The notes: generated from the sequence alone by a model not told the origin. 37,025 nucleotides of DNA from Lachnospiraceae bacterium (GCA_017889125.1 JAGHER010000194.1:1-37025); one strand, 5' to 3'. Shown: positions 1 through 7,937, counted from the stretch's first letter. Made by a program: numbers and translations.

Positions 1-760
1 ACTCGCCGAAGGCGATCGGCATGGGAACGCCCATTTCCTTTAACCGGCGGATGCCGTTCATGTCATGAGAGTGGATGGGCTCTTCCAGCCATTCCAGATG
101 GTAGGGCGCTGCCAGCTGGGCAAATTTGTACGCATCCTCCACATCCCATCTCTGGTTTGCATCCACGGCAATGCCGATGTCCTCTCCCACTGCCGCGCGA
201 ACCTTTTCCAGACGGCGGATATCCCGTTCCATGTCCTTGCCTTCGCCGCTTCCTACCTTAAACTTTACGGTGCGGAAGCCTTCCTCCACGTAACGGGTCA
301 TATCCTCCACCAGCTCCTCATCAGAAAGGAGGATGGAACCGCCGCCCTTATATGCCGCCGCCCAGTCCTTCTCAGCGCCTAAGAAGCGATGGATGGGCTT
401 TCCGGCCCGCTGTGCCAGGATGTCTAACATCATCAGATCCACGGAGCCCACATCTACCGCCTGGCCGCTCTGGAAGCCGCTGTTGCGGATCTTCCAGTAG
501 AGAGATCTGCGCCACTCATTGTAGCTCATCTCCTCGCCGGTAAGCAGCCGGGGAAGCATGTCCTTCACGAAGCTTCTTCCCACGGAATAATGGGCACATG
601 CGCCAGTCTGGTCATACAGCTCGATGCAGCCCTGCTCCGGCGCATACTTTCCCATGCCGCCGGTTCCGTCCTTAAATGGCTTCGGAAGCGGGATGGGTCT
701 GAAATTGTAATAAACGGCTTTGGTAAAACGAATTTTATCCTCGAAATTAAACGAAAACAT
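1..760 (-). CDS. Enolase-superfamily (mandelate racemase/muconate lactonizing) protein, C-terminus beyond window
   Basis: The reading frame is open from an ATG at 758-760 to the left edge, so the C-terminal part is missing. A GGAGG lies 8 bases before the ATG. Seen: about 253 residues with a capping N-terminal domain, then the enolase-superfamily barrel with VKFKVG (catalytic Lys of the KxK type), VDANQRWD (first metal-ligand Asp), EWLEEP (second metal ligand, Glu) and, at the edge, FGE (third ligand). In this family these residues abstract the proton alpha to a carboxylate with Mg2+ help, in sugar-acid dehydratases, racemases and epimerases. The exact substrate cannot be read from this part. 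A promoter candidate lies at 843-871 and a palindrome sits in the leader. Family assignment is secure, substrate is not. Confidence 0.88.
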   Translation of the reverse strand, partial: MFSFNFEDKIRFTKAVYYNFRPIPLPKPFKDGTGGMGKYAPEQGCIELYDQTGACAHYSVGRSFVKDMLPRLLTGEEMSYNEWRRSLYWKIRNSGFQSGQAVDVGSVDLMMLDILAQRAGKPIHRFLGAEKDWAAAYKGGGSILLSDEELVEDMTRYVEEGFRTVKFKVGSGEGKDMERDIRRLEKVRAAVGEDIGIAVDANQRWDVEDAYKFAQLAAPYHLEWLEEPIHSHDMNGIRRLKEMGVPMPIAFGE

Positions 761-779
761 AAAATCCTCCCTCTTTTTT

Positions 780-798
780 GGTTCCCTCATCAGGAACC
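780..798 (-). promoter_or_regulatory. Palindrome in leader of the enolase-superfamily gene
   Basis: GGTTCC and GGAACC are separated by 7 bases, about 20 bases before the start codon and downstream of the predicted transcription start near 836. This position suits a repressor roadblock operator or a short RNA hairpin. No regulator is identified. Confidence 0.35.
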
Positions 799-842
799 GT
801 TTTTGTTTGTTTCCTGTATCGGTTTCCTTTGTTTGTGGCCTA

Positions 843-871
843 AGTATAGCGGATTTTTTTCGCCAGTACAA
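843..871 (-). promoter_or_regulatory. Promoter candidate for the enolase-superfamily gene
   Basis: Minus strand reads TTGTAC, a 17-base spacer, then TATACT. Expected start is near 836, giving a leader of about 75 bases. Confidence 0.55.
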
Positions 872-938
872 TTTCCTTTTTCGCCAAATCGGATATCGGT
901 TTTTCAGCAACTTCACTTTCTGTTTCAAAATGAAAAGA

Positions 939-992
939 AAACGGTGCAAAGCTTTTCATTTTTTATTTCAAGCGAAAAGCTTTACACCGTTT
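939..992 (-). terminator. Long hairpin, probable terminator after the histidine phosphatase gene
   Basis: Two 19-base arms (939-957 and 974-992) are complementary except at one position, around a 16-base loop. On the minus strand the hairpin runs into TTTTCTTTTC. It lies downstream of the minus-strand phosphatase gene and upstream of the next promoter, so termination is the simplest role. It could also act in the other direction. Confidence 0.6.
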
Positions 993-1037
993 TGCAATGA
1001 TTTGTTTGGTCAATTTTTATCTGTATTTCATCTTGAC

Positions 1038-1214
1038 TTTCAAATCCTTCACAGCCTTTTCATATCTGATTCAGCGCCTCCAGATTCTGCTCAGTCTTTT
1101 CTGATTTTGTTCAACACATCCCGGCTCCACTGGGCCTTTCCTGGTCGGCTCAGCCTTTCCGGCTCCACTCAGACTTTCCAGGTTCCGCTCAGCCCTTCCA
1201 TGTTTTATTCATCT
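1038..1214. repeat. Degenerate tandem repeat, about 19-20 bp period
   Basis: Roughly nine units follow one another on the plus strand, each close to TTCCNGGTTCCNCTCAGCC, with lengths 18-22. Best units are 1137-1155, 1156-1174 and 1175-1194. The array begins in the last codons of the histidine phosphatase gene and extends into the downstream spacer. The frame is not conserved by the period and the minus strand has stop codons, so it is not a coding repeat. Confidence 0.55.
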
Positions 1215-1806
1215 CTTCCAGGCGGCACTTCCCGGTTTTCCAGTCTACCTCCAGGGTGGTAACCGATCCATTCCGGATGCTGCTCCCCTCAGAGAGAACC
1301 GTCTCCTCACCTAAGAATGCAGGAAGCATACAGCAAAGCAGGGCGCCGTGGCTGACTACTGCCAGACCTTCCGTCCGGTGGCTCTGCACCAGCTTCACGA
1401 TCCGCTGGGCCATCCGCTGTCCCCGCTCCAAAGCCTCCAGGCGGCTCTCTCCATGAGGCGGCCTTCCGTCTCCCTCATCGCTCCACCAGCGCCGATACTC
1501 CTCCGGGTATTTCTGACAGATTTCCTCCACCGTCATCCCTTCCCAGCTGCCGTAGCGGATTTCTTCCAGCTCCTTCCAGCAGATCAGGGGAATCTTCTTG
1601 CTTACAGCAAGGCCCCGGGCAGTCTCCCAGGCCCGGGACAGGGGACTTGCAAGGACTAAATCCACCCTGCAGTCCTTCATCCGCTCTGCTAAAAGCGCCG
1701 CCTGCTCCTTCCCCGTATCATTTAATGGAATATCCTGACAGCCCTGAATCCGCCCGGCCAGGTTCCAGTCCGTCTGGCCGTGGCGGATCAGGTAGATCTT
1801 ACTCAT
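1189..1806 (-). CDS. Histidine phosphatase family protein (phosphoglycerate mutase-like)
   Basis: 205 residues. The N-terminal IYLIRHGQTDWN carries the phospho-accepting His in the RHG motif. SPLSRAWETA and the second catalytic His in VVSHGALL complete the branch 1 histidine phosphatase signature. Members include cofactor-dependent phosphoglycerate mutases, CobC and broad-specificity phosphatases; the size here suits the latter. I chose the ATG at 1804-1806 because the downstream protein begins directly at the conserved beta strand. It overlaps the stop of the upstream sigma-like gene (ATGAGTAA), implying translational coupling. A longer in-frame start at 1863 would lie inside the neighbour and is unlikely. 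Substrate unknown. The 3' end runs into a tandem repeat. Confidence 0.85.
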   Translation of the reverse strand: MSKIYLIRHGQTDWNLAGRIQGCQDIPLNDTGKEQAALLAERMKDCRVDLVLASPLSRAWETARGLAVSKKIPLICWKELEEIRYGSWEGMTVEEICQKYPEEYRRWWSDEGDGRPPHGESRLEALERGQRMAQRIVKLVQSHRTEGLAVVSHGALLCCMLPAFLGEETVLSEGSSIRNGSVTTLEVDWKTGKCRLEEMNKTWKG

Positions 1807-2359
1807 CAAAGCCATCCTTCCCCAGGCTCTCCGAAGGTGCCTGCTGAAATTCTCCCGTAACACTTAAAGCGTCCACCGCCATCTTCACGATCTCCCGGAT
1901 CTCGGCGGTCGGAAGCTGCATCCGCTCTGCCAGCTCCTCCACCTTAGCCTCCCGGCCAAGCTCCTCCGCCATGGCCGCGGAAATCTCCTGCAGGCGGTTG
2001 ATCCGCTCCAGCATGGTCTCCTCAATTTTCTTTTCCCGACTCTGTTCCTCCAGGGCAGCCTCCAAAAGTGCTAATATCTGTGCCTTCGCCTGTGCCAGAA
2101 AATCCCCTTCCCGGTAAGCCTCTGCCGCCAGGGTAAGGCCCAGATTCGCCTCCTGCACCAGATCACTCATGGGAACACCTTTATCCCGGAAATCCTTGGC
2201 CACCGCCAGAGCAAAGATGAGATGCCCCTCAATCAGCCGCTCTCTGGCTCCCCGGTCACCTGCCGCTGCCTGTAAAAGCAGCGCCTGCCGCTCATCATCC
2301 GTACAGGGCCGGATCTCCTTTAATTCATCCAGATACATCTGGTAATACTCTTCATTCAT
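1799..2359 (-). CDS. Sigma-70-like protein lacking region 4
   Basis: 186 residues, acidic. The first half resembles sigma region 1.2/2 (a YLDEL start, then ARERLIEGHLIFALAVAKDF and DLVQEANLGL, the core-binding helices). Where region 2.3/2.4 normally carries aromatic melting residues, there is an Ala/Gln-rich stretch. The second half has a region 3-like helix pair (ISAAMAEELGREAKVEELAE). There is no recognisable region 4, so it cannot recognise a -35 box in the usual way. Start chosen at the ATG 2357-2359, with GGAGGG 8 bases before it; an upstream in-frame start at 2419 lacks this. It may be a degenerate sigma factor or a core-binding modulator. It is coupled to the downstream phosphatase. 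The fold call is solid, the function is not. Confidence 0.75.
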   Translation of the reverse strand: MNEEYYQMYLDELKEIRPCTDDERQALLLQAAAGDRGARERLIEGHLIFALAVAKDFRDKGVPMSDLVQEANLGLTLAAEAYREGDFLAQAKAQILALLEAALEEQSREKKIEETMLERINRLQEISAAMAEELGREAKVEELAERMQLPTAEIREIVKMAVDALSVTGEFQQAPSESLGKDGFDE

Positions 2360-2424
2360 GTTCAGCCCTCCAGTCTCTGCATCCAGACGCAGAATTTCAT
2401 AAAATCTTCCAAAACGCAACGGTT

Positions 2425-2454
2425 ATCATACAACGGCACAGCCCTTTTTGTCAA
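2425..2454 (-). promoter_or_regulatory. Promoter for the sigma-like/phosphatase operon
   Basis: Minus strand TTGACA, an 18-base spacer, TATGAT. Located about 65 bases before the chosen start codon. Confidence 0.65.
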
Positions 2455-2655
2455 CCTGGGGATGCTGCCGGTTTGCTTTCCGGTTTGCCCGTGAGATAAC
2501 TTCGTATTTCCCTGGAGTGCATAATTTTAAGTGTAAAAAAACTCTATATGGATGCACAGAAGGTTATGCACATGAACCATTACGGCAAAATCGTTGTGAG
2601 CATGATGAAAAGCCTGACACGCTGCGCAAATATCTCCCGAGAAACTATCTCTTAC

Positions 2656-2778
2656 TTAGAAAATATCATGAAAACCCATAGGAACAATGAGAATTAAAAT
2701 CGCACCTACTACACATACAACAATTACCTTTTGAAAACTTCGTTTTTCTTGTTCAGTCATATCATTATACCATTTCAT
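2656..2778 (-). CDS. Small single-pass membrane protein, 40 residues
   Basis: ATG at 2776-2778, preceded by GGAGG with 8-base spacing, and a promoter candidate at 2828-2856. The peptide starts with a charged, helical stretch (MKWYNDMTEQEKRSF) followed by a transmembrane segment of about 18 residues (VIVVCVVGAILILIV) and a short GFHDIF tail; the stop is TAA. The combination of promoter, ribosome-binding site and clear membrane topology supports a real gene. I do not recognise the family. It lies alone between the divergent sigma-like and LysR genes. Confidence 0.6.
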   Translation of the reverse strand: MKWYNDMTEQEKRSFQKVIVVCVVGAILILIVPMGFHDIF

Positions 2779-2827
2779 AAGCGAGTACCTCCACAACTTC
2801 CAAATTTATCGATTGATTTATAACCCA

Positions 2828-2856
2828 AGTATAGCACGCCTCCCTATTCAGGGCAA
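2828..2856 (-). promoter_or_regulatory. Promoter candidate for the 40-residue membrane protein
   Basis: Minus strand TTGCCC, a 17-base spacer, TATACT. The predicted start near 2821 gives a leader of about 43 bases. Confidence 0.5.
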
Positions 2857-2881
2857 TCAGCCGGAAACGCCAGATTTTTCC

Positions 2882-2911
2882 TTTACAATCATAGCTGACC
2901 GGTGGTAGAAT
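2882..2911 (+). promoter_or_regulatory. Promoter candidate for the LysR gene
   Basis: TTTACA, an 18-base spacer, TAGAAT; followed by an AGGAGG 8 bases before the ATG at 2934. Confidence 0.45.
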
Positions 2912-2933
2912 AATTTTCCAGGAGGACATACTA

Positions 2934-3809
2934 ATGGATATCAATTACGAACTTTATAAAGTCTTTTATCACGTTGCCGTGACCTTAAGCTTTTCCGAGG
3001 CTTCCAAGCAGCTTTTCATTTCCCAGTCAGCTGTCAGCCAGTCCATCAAGGTGCTGGAAAAGAAGCTGAACCAGACCCTTTTTATCCGCAGCACCAAGCG
3101 GGTGCAGCTGACGCCGGAGGGAGAAATCCTGTTAAAACACATCGAACCAGCCATGAACCTGATCCGCAAAGGAGAGAACCAGCTTCTGGAGGCCAATACC
3201 TTAAACGGCGGCCAGCTGCGCATCGGCGCCAGCGACACCATCTGCCGCTATTATCTGGTGGATCACTTAAAGGAATTCCATCTCCGCTACCCTAATGTCC
3301 ACATCAAGGTCACCAATCAGACCTCCATCGAATGCGGCCACCTTTTGGACAACGGGCAGGTGGATTTCATTATTACCAATTATCCCAATTCTGGCTTATC
3401 CAACACCCAGAATGTGCGAATTATCAAGGAATTTTACGATGTTTTCGTGGCTGACCGCAGCCATTTCCCCCTGGAAGGAAAAAAGCTTTCTCTCCAGGAG
3501 CTGCAGCAGTACCCCATCCTGATGCTGGATCGGAAAAGCACCACCAGTGAATTCCTGCACCGGATGTTCCAGCGCAGCCAGCTGGACCTGGTTCCGGAGA
3601 TTGAATTAAGCAGCAATGACCTGCTCATCGACCTGGCCCGCATCGGCCTGGGCATCGCCTTCGTGCCGGACTTCTGCATTCCTAAGGATGAGAAGCAGCT
3701 TTATGTGCTGGATCTGGAGGAAAGCCTTCCCGCCAGGCAGATGGTAGTGGCTTATAATGAAAATCTTCCGATTTCCCAGGCCGCGCGCCAGTTTATGGAT
3801 ATGCTGTAG
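2934..3809 (+). CDS. LysR-family transcriptional regulator
   Basis: 291 residues, the usual LysR length. An N-terminal winged helix-turn-helix (residues about 3-62) has the family pattern FSEASKQLFISQSAVSQSIKVLE, followed by the linker helix and a type 2 periplasmic-binding-like effector domain (about 92-290, with QLRIGASDT opening it). The start is fixed by AGGAGG before ATG. The gene is alone on the plus strand, convergent with the helicase gene and divergent from the small membrane protein gene. LysR proteins usually control a neighbouring or divergent gene; no obvious metabolic target is adjacent, so its effector cannot be guessed. Confidence 0.92.
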   Translation: MDINYELYKVFYHVAVTLSFSEASKQLFISQSAVSQSIKVLEKKLNQTLFIRSTKRVQLTPEGEILLKHIEPAMNLIRKGENQLLEANTLNGGQLRIGASDTICRYYLVDHLKEFHLRYPNVHIKVTNQTSIECGHLLDNGQVDFIITNYPNSGLSNTQNVRIIKEFYDVFVADRSHFPLEGKKLSLQELQQYPILMLDRKSTTSEFLHRMFQRSQLDLVPEIELSSNDLLIDLARIGLGIAFVPDFCIPKDEKQLYVLDLEESLPARQMVVAYNENLPISQAARQFMDML

Positions 3810-3929
3810 GGAAGCGCGGATTTTCCGGCCGTTTTCCGGGGCCATCGCCCTGCGCGGCTCCGGCCCATCCCATCGGTGTTCCTGCTCATTTCATATGCGA
3901 TTTCGGTTTAATCCTCTGCCGATCCCAGC

Positions 3930-6458
3930 TTATTTCTCCACCGCTTCCGGCTCACTCCTCCGGCGGTCCCGCTCCGCCCAGAAGGCGGCAGCTTTTTCCC
4001 TGGCCTCAGCAAGCGTCACCGGGCAGTAATCTCCCCACTCCCTGGGAAAGAGGGCCAGATAATCGGGATTCAGGAAACGGTCATCTAACAGGGCGATCAC
4101 GCCCTCATCCTTCACTGTGCGGATCACCCGTCCGGCTGCCTGCATCACCTTATTCATCCCCGGATACTGGTAGGCGTAGGCAAAGCCCGGCTTCCCCTTC
4201 CGCTCAAAATACCGCCGCAGGATATCCTGCTGGGGGCACACCATAGGAAGCCCCGTGCCGATGATGATCACACCGATCAGGCTCTCCTCCTTTAAATCTA
4301 TCCCTTCGCCAAAAATTCCGCCGATGACACAAAGCGCCGCAAGGCTCTTTTTTTTCTGCCCTTTCTGCGCGCCCTGTCCATCCTGCACGCTTTGCCCATC
4401 CTGCGCACCCTGTCCATCCCGCACGCTTTGCCCATCCCGCGCATCCTGAAGCTCCCGGGCGTTCCGGTGAAACTCCTCCAGAAATTCCTCTCTTGCCGCC
4501 TCATCCATATGGCTTTCCTGCACCAGAAGCTTCACCTGCTCCGGATCCAGCTCCTCTCTAAGGATCGTCTCAATCTGCTCCAGATAGGGATAGGAGGGGC
4601 AGAACACCATATAATTCCCCGGCCGCGCACCCACAATCTCCCTGACATAGGCCGCCGCCTTCTGGTATTCCCGGATATTTCGCCTTCTGTAGCGGCTGCT
4701 CACATCCCGCCCCACCAAAAGCAGCCGCTTTTCCTCAGGAAAGGGCGACTGGGCATAGATGGCATACCCCTCCGGCTCGCCGCTTAAAAGCTCCTTGTAA
4801 TAAGGCATAGGAAGGAGGGTAGCAGAAAAAAGAATGGTGCTGATCCCCTGGTCCATACAGGCACGGAGCCGCCCTGAGGGATCGATGCAGAAAAGGTTCA
4901 CTGCAAAGGTGCCGTCCTCCCGCAGCTGGCTGTAAATCTCATAGCCTTCATCCATAAAATCCGCCGTATTCAAAAAGTCCCGCACCTGAAAATAAAAATC
5001 CAGCACCAGATCCCGATCCTCAAATTCCGGATTATCCTCCATAAATTCCTCCAGAACCGCAAACATTTCCCGCACCTGATAAAGGAGGAAATCCACATTT
5101 TCCAGAACAGTATAGGTCTCGCACTCCCGCTTCAGCCTCAAAAGGGTCTTGTTGCAGGCATTCAAAAGACGGGCCAGGCGGGGCGAACGGCTTTTCACCA
5201 GCCTTGCCGCCAGAAGCACATCCTCCTTCACCAGATGGCCGCTGTACATCTCCCTGCCCCGGGAAACCAGATTGTGCGCCTCGTCCACCAGGAATAGGTA
5301 TTCGCCCTTAGTTCCCTCGGCAAAATACCGCTTCAGCCGCACATTGGGATCAAAAACATAATTGTAATCGCAGATAATCCCATCCACCCAGCTGCTGATA
5401 TCCAGGCAGAATTCAAAGGGGCAGAGCCGGTGCTCCTGGGCATAGGCCAAAACCTTCTCTCGGGTGATAGCGCTCTCCTGATTGATAATGGCAAAAACCC
5501 CGTCATTTACCCGGTCATAGTGGCCTTTTGCATAGGGACAATCCTCCGGATTGCAGGAAGGCTTTTCCAGAAAGCAAAGCTTCTCCTTGGCCGTGATGGT
5601 CACCGATGAGAAAAACATCCCCTGCTTTCGCAGGATGGCAAAGGCCTCCTCCGCCACCCGCCTGGTCACCGTCTTTGCCGTCAGATAAAACAGCTTGTCC
5701 CCCATCCCCTCGCCCATGGCCTTGAGGGAAGGAAAAATCACCGACAAGGTCTTTCCAATCCCCGTAGGCGCCTGGATGTACAGGTTCCGCCCTCTGGCAA
5801 TGGCCCGGTACACATTTACCGCCAGCTCCTTCTGCCCCTTCCGGTAGGGGAAGGGAAAGGAAAGGGCCTTTAAGGAAGCCTGCCGCCGCAGCTCATGGCG
5901 GTAACGGTACTCCGCCCATTTCATATATTCATGAATCAGCCCGGCAAACCACTCCTTCAGCTCCTCGTAAGAATACTCCTTCCGAAACCGCCGCAGCTCC
6001 TCCGTCTCCATGCTGCAGTAGGTAAGCTGTACGCCGACTCCATCCAGGCTCATTTTCTCGCACCAGAAAAAGCCGTAGCACATGGCCTGGGCCATATGGA
6101 CGCCCACCGGCTCCTCCAGCCGGGAAATATCCATGTACACGCATTTGATCTCATCAATCACACAGCCCCCCGGCTCCGTGATAATCCCGTCTGCCCGGCC
6201 CTCCACCAGGATGGAAAAGCACTCCTCCCGCACCACATGGCTCAGGGTCACCTCCGCCTGATAGCCAGCACCCATGGCCTTTTGGATCTTCCGGTGAAGG
6301 CGGCTTCCCTCCTGCATGGCCTCCTTCTTCGCCCCGGCCGTCCGCCGGTTGTCAATATCTCCGGAGCTTAAGACAAACTCCACCAGATCCCGCACAGAAA
6401 TCCGAATCTGAAAATCCAGCTTCTCCTCCGCCCGCTCCTGCAGCGATCCCTTCTCCAT
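3930..6458 (-). CDS. DinG/XPD-type ATP-dependent DNA helicase with nuclease-like N-terminus
   Basis: About 842 residues from the ATG at 6456-6458. The N-terminal 180 residues look like a RecB/Cas4-type PD-(D/E)XK fold (GRADGI, then DEIK, giving D90, E103, K105). Then come Walker A APTGIGKT (230-237), a cysteine set suited to an XPD Fe-S cluster (C295, C302, C307, C346 or C351) and VDEAHN (DEAH, 391-396). The C-terminal motor has FSATLLP and QAAGRVIR. Such superfamily 2 helicases unwind 5'-3' in repair. A TTG at 6560 overlapping the upstream GNAT stop gives 34 more residues; I prefer 6458 because GGAG lies 7 bases before it and the extra sequence is poor in structure. A short repetitive insert lies in the C-terminal half. 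Confidence 0.88.
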   Translation of the reverse strand: MEKGSLQERAEEKLDFQIRISVRDLVEFVLSSGDIDNRRTAGAKKEAMQEGSRLHRKIQKAMGAGYQAEVTLSHVVREECFSILVEGRADGIITEPGGCVIDEIKCVYMDISRLEEPVGVHMAQAMCYGFFWCEKMSLDGVGVQLTYCSMETEELRRFRKEYSYEELKEWFAGLIHEYMKWAEYRYRHELRRQASLKALSFPFPYRKGQKELAVNVYRAIARGRNLYIQAPTGIGKTLSVIFPSLKAMGEGMGDKLFYLTAKTVTRRVAEEAFAILRKQGMFFSSVTITAKEKLCFLEKPSCNPEDCPYAKGHYDRVNDGVFAIINQESAITREKVLAYAQEHRLCPFEFCLDISSWVDGIICDYNYVFDPNVRLKRYFAEGTKGEYLFLVDEAHNLVSRGREMYSGHLVKEDVLLAARLVKSRSPRLARLLNACNKTLLRLKRECETYTVLENVDFLLYQVREMFAVLEEFMEDNPEFEDRDLVLDFYFQVRDFLNTADFMDEGYEIYSQLREDGTFAVNLFCIDPSGRLRACMDQGISTILFSATLLPMPYYKELLSGEPEGYAIYAQSPFPEEKRLLLVGRDVSSRYRRRNIREYQKAAAYVREIVGARPGNYMVFCPSYPYLEQIETILREELDPEQVKLLVQESHMDEAAREEFLEEFHRNARELQDARDGQSVRDGQGAQDGQSVQDGQGAQKGQKKKSLAALCVIGGIFGEGIDLKEESLIGVIIIGTGLPMVCPQQDILRRYFERKGKPGFAYAYQYPGMNKVMQAAGRVIRTVKDEGVIALLDDRFLNPDYLALFPREWGDYCPVTLAEAREKAAAFWAERDRRRSEPEAVEK
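4357..4446 (-). repeat. In-frame 18-bp tandem repeat inside the helicase gene
   Basis: Four units of 18 bp (4375-4392, 4393-4410, 4411-4428, 4429-4446), plus a diverged fifth at 4357-4374. Units alternate so that 36-bp dimers are nearly identical. Each encodes six residues of the form DGQ(S/G)(V/A)(R/Q). The multiple of three keeps the helicase frame whatever the copy number. Confidence 0.8.
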
Positions 6459-6556
6459 TCTCATGCTCCATTCTGTTTCTTTCTCTGAAAATCCGCCGCC
6501 GGATAGGCGGCATAAATTCAGGGATGCCTCATCACGCTTCTTATCGTCCGTATCTG

Positions 6557-7036
6557 TCAATCTGCAAGCTTCTTCAACGTATCCCCCGCTATCCGATACA
6601 CCGTCCAGTCCGACATAGCCTCCGCTCCCAGTGACAAATAAAAATCAATGCTGGGTTTATTCCAGTCAAGGCACCACCATTCCAGCCTTCCGCAGCCCCG
6701 TTCTACTGCAATAGCCGCCAGTTTCTTCAAAATCGCCTTTCCGTAACCCTTGCCCCGGCATTCCGGCCGCACGTACAAATCCTCCAGATAAATTCCCGCC
6801 CGTCCAAGGAAAGTGGAAAAATTATGGAAAAACAGGGCAAAGCCAACTTCTCTGCCCTCTTCCAGCAAAAACAGCACTTCCGCTTTCTGTTTATCAAAAA
6901 CCCATTCCTCCAGGGTTTGCTCATCTGCTACAACCTCATCCAGCATCTTTTCGTAATCTGCCAACTCCCGGATAAACTGCAAAATCAGCGGGGTATCTTT
7001 TCTCTCTGCAAATCGAAATTCCATGTTCTTTTCCAT
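6557..7036 (-). CDS. GNAT-family N-acetyltransferase (SSAT-like)
   Basis: 159 residues. The acetyl-CoA loop is CRGKGYGKAIL, preceded by YLEDLYVRPE. The C-terminal part (LEWWCLDWNKPSIDFYLSLG) closely follows the spermidine/spermine and thialysine acetyltransferase branch of GNATs, which transfer acetyl to a primary amine. The start ATG at 7034-7036 has AGAGG 8 bases before it; an in-frame upstream start at 7069 lacks one. The stop overlaps a possible TTG start of the helicase, so the two may be co-transcribed. A 149-bp diverged copy of residues about 8-57 of this gene lies at 7964-8112. Confidence 0.88.
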   Translation of the reverse strand: MEKNMEFRFAERKDTPLILQFIRELADYEKMLDEVVADEQTLEEWVFDKQKAEVLFLLEEGREVGFALFFHNFSTFLGRAGIYLEDLYVRPECRGKGYGKAILKKLAAIAVERGCGRLEWWCLDWNKPSIDFYLSLGAEAMSDWTVYRIAGDTLKKLAD

Positions 7037-7123
7037 GCTTTTTCCTCTCGTCAGTTTGGTTTTCCGCATCGCTGTTTATCATTCTACCACAATTTTCGAG
7101 GCGGTAAAATAAGGAGTTTTCCG

Positions 7124-7153
7124 AAAAAAGCACCTCCGAAGAGATGCTTTTTT
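7124..7153 (-). terminator. Terminator after the PIN toxin gene
   Basis: AAAAAAGCA and TGCTTTTTT arms with an inner CTC/GAG pair; it begins at the base after the toxin stop codon on the minus strand and ends in a T-run. Confidence 0.7.
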
Positions 7154-7573
7154 CTAAACGTCTGTATTTTTCAGAATAATATCCATCATTTGCCGCGGCG
7201 TTACCACATAAGGTTTAACCGGAAAATGCTTTATGTTTCCGGTAACAAGATATGCTTCCTCCGATTTGCGTTCTTCCATGACAATCTCATAAAAGACCAG
7301 ATCTTTGGGGTCAGGGAGGACAAGCTCAAGCTTCTTTGCATCAACATAAATTCCAAGCCGTTCAATTTCATCCACCACAGATCGAATAATATCATCCGTC
7401 AAATGAAATTTCGGGCGGCTGAGAACATTTCTATATTCTTTCATGATCTGATCATTAAACAGCGGAATAATCGTGCCGCTGAAAGCAAGTTCCACCACAT
7501 TACCCGGCACAGAGTCCCACTTAAGCATAGCGGAAACGAGGACGTTCGTGTCAATCACTGCATAATATTTCAT
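7154..7573 (-). CDS. PIN-domain toxin of a toxin-antitoxin pair
   Basis: 139 residues. Opens with YYAVIDTNVLVSAML (first catalytic Asp of PIN ribonucleases), has an acidic centre and a late VLPDPKDLVFYEI segment, matching the COG1569 type 'putative toxin, PIN family'. PIN toxins are Mg2+-dependent RNases. The ATG overlaps the antitoxin stop by four bases (ATGA), the usual coupling for such pairs. A terminator starts immediately after the stop. The module sits between a GNAT gene and a duplicated fragment of it. Confidence 0.88.
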   Translation of the reverse strand: MKYYAVIDTNVLVSAMLKWDSVPGNVVELAFSGTIIPLFNDQIMKEYRNVLSRPKFHLTDDIIRSVVDEIERLGIYVDAKKLELVLPDPKDLVFYEIVMEERKSEEAYLVTGNIKHFPVKPYVVTPRQMMDIILKNTDV

Positions 7574-7860
7574 TCAGCCGCCTTTCTCGCGGCAGCAATC
7601 TCCGCATTAATCTCATCCAGTGTCATATCAGAGATGCCATTTTCTTTTGCTATCCGGCTTGCCTCCTTCATTGCAGATATCGCGCTTGACTCAGATTTAC
7701 TGTCAAGCTTCATCGAAAAAGGTATACCGTTTTCCTGTACAAGTCTTGAAATGCACATCCGCAGATAGGTTGATAAGTCAATACCAAGCTTCTCACATAT
7801 GCTGGCCGCCTTAGCTCTGGATGATTCCTCCGCACGGAACTGGACTAATGTATTTGCCAT
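7570..7860 (-). CDS. RelB/DinJ-type antitoxin
   Basis: 96 residues. The N-terminal half is a ribbon-helix-helix pattern (NTLVQFRAEESSRAKAASICEKLG, then DLSTYLRMCISRLV) typical of RelB/DinJ antitoxins, which dimerise to bind the operator. The C-terminal half is Lys/Glu/Ala-rich and predicted to wrap the toxin. AAGGAGG lies 7 bases before the ATG. The promoter region carries a palindrome, which suits autorepression. Confidence 0.85.
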   Translation of the reverse strand: MANTLVQFRAEESSRAKAASICEKLGIDLSTYLRMCISRLVQENGIPFSMKLDSKSESSAISAMKEASRIAKENGISDMTLDEINAEIAAARKAAE

Positions 7861-7901
7861 ATGGATACCTCCTTAAAAACCAAATTTCTTTTGATACCTT
7901 T

Positions 7902-7937
7902 ATTATATTTTATTTTGGTTTCAAATGCAATCATTTG
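7902..7937 (-). promoter_or_regulatory. Promoter and operator candidate of the toxin-antitoxin operon
   Basis: Minus strand TTGCAT, a 17-base spacer, TATAAT (7902-7930). The palindrome CAAATG-4-CATTTG (7922-7937) overlaps the -35 box, and a wider AAACCAAA/TTTGGTTT pair flanks the -10. Ribbon-helix-helix antitoxins usually repress their own promoter at such sites. Confidence 0.6.

Noticed and set aside
590-1262. Long plus-strand open frames across the left spacer
   Set aside because: Phe/Ser-rich translations of T-rich spacer and of the antisense strand of real genes; no start signals.
2448-2681. Plus-strand open frame of 77 codons
   Set aside because: No ribosome-binding site, no recognisable domain, and it overlaps the better-supported 40-residue minus-strand membrane gene.
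4357-4446. CRISPR-like short repeats
   Set aside because: Units are contiguous 18-mers without spacers and lie in frame within the helicase gene. No CRISPR array or cas gene was seen anywhere.
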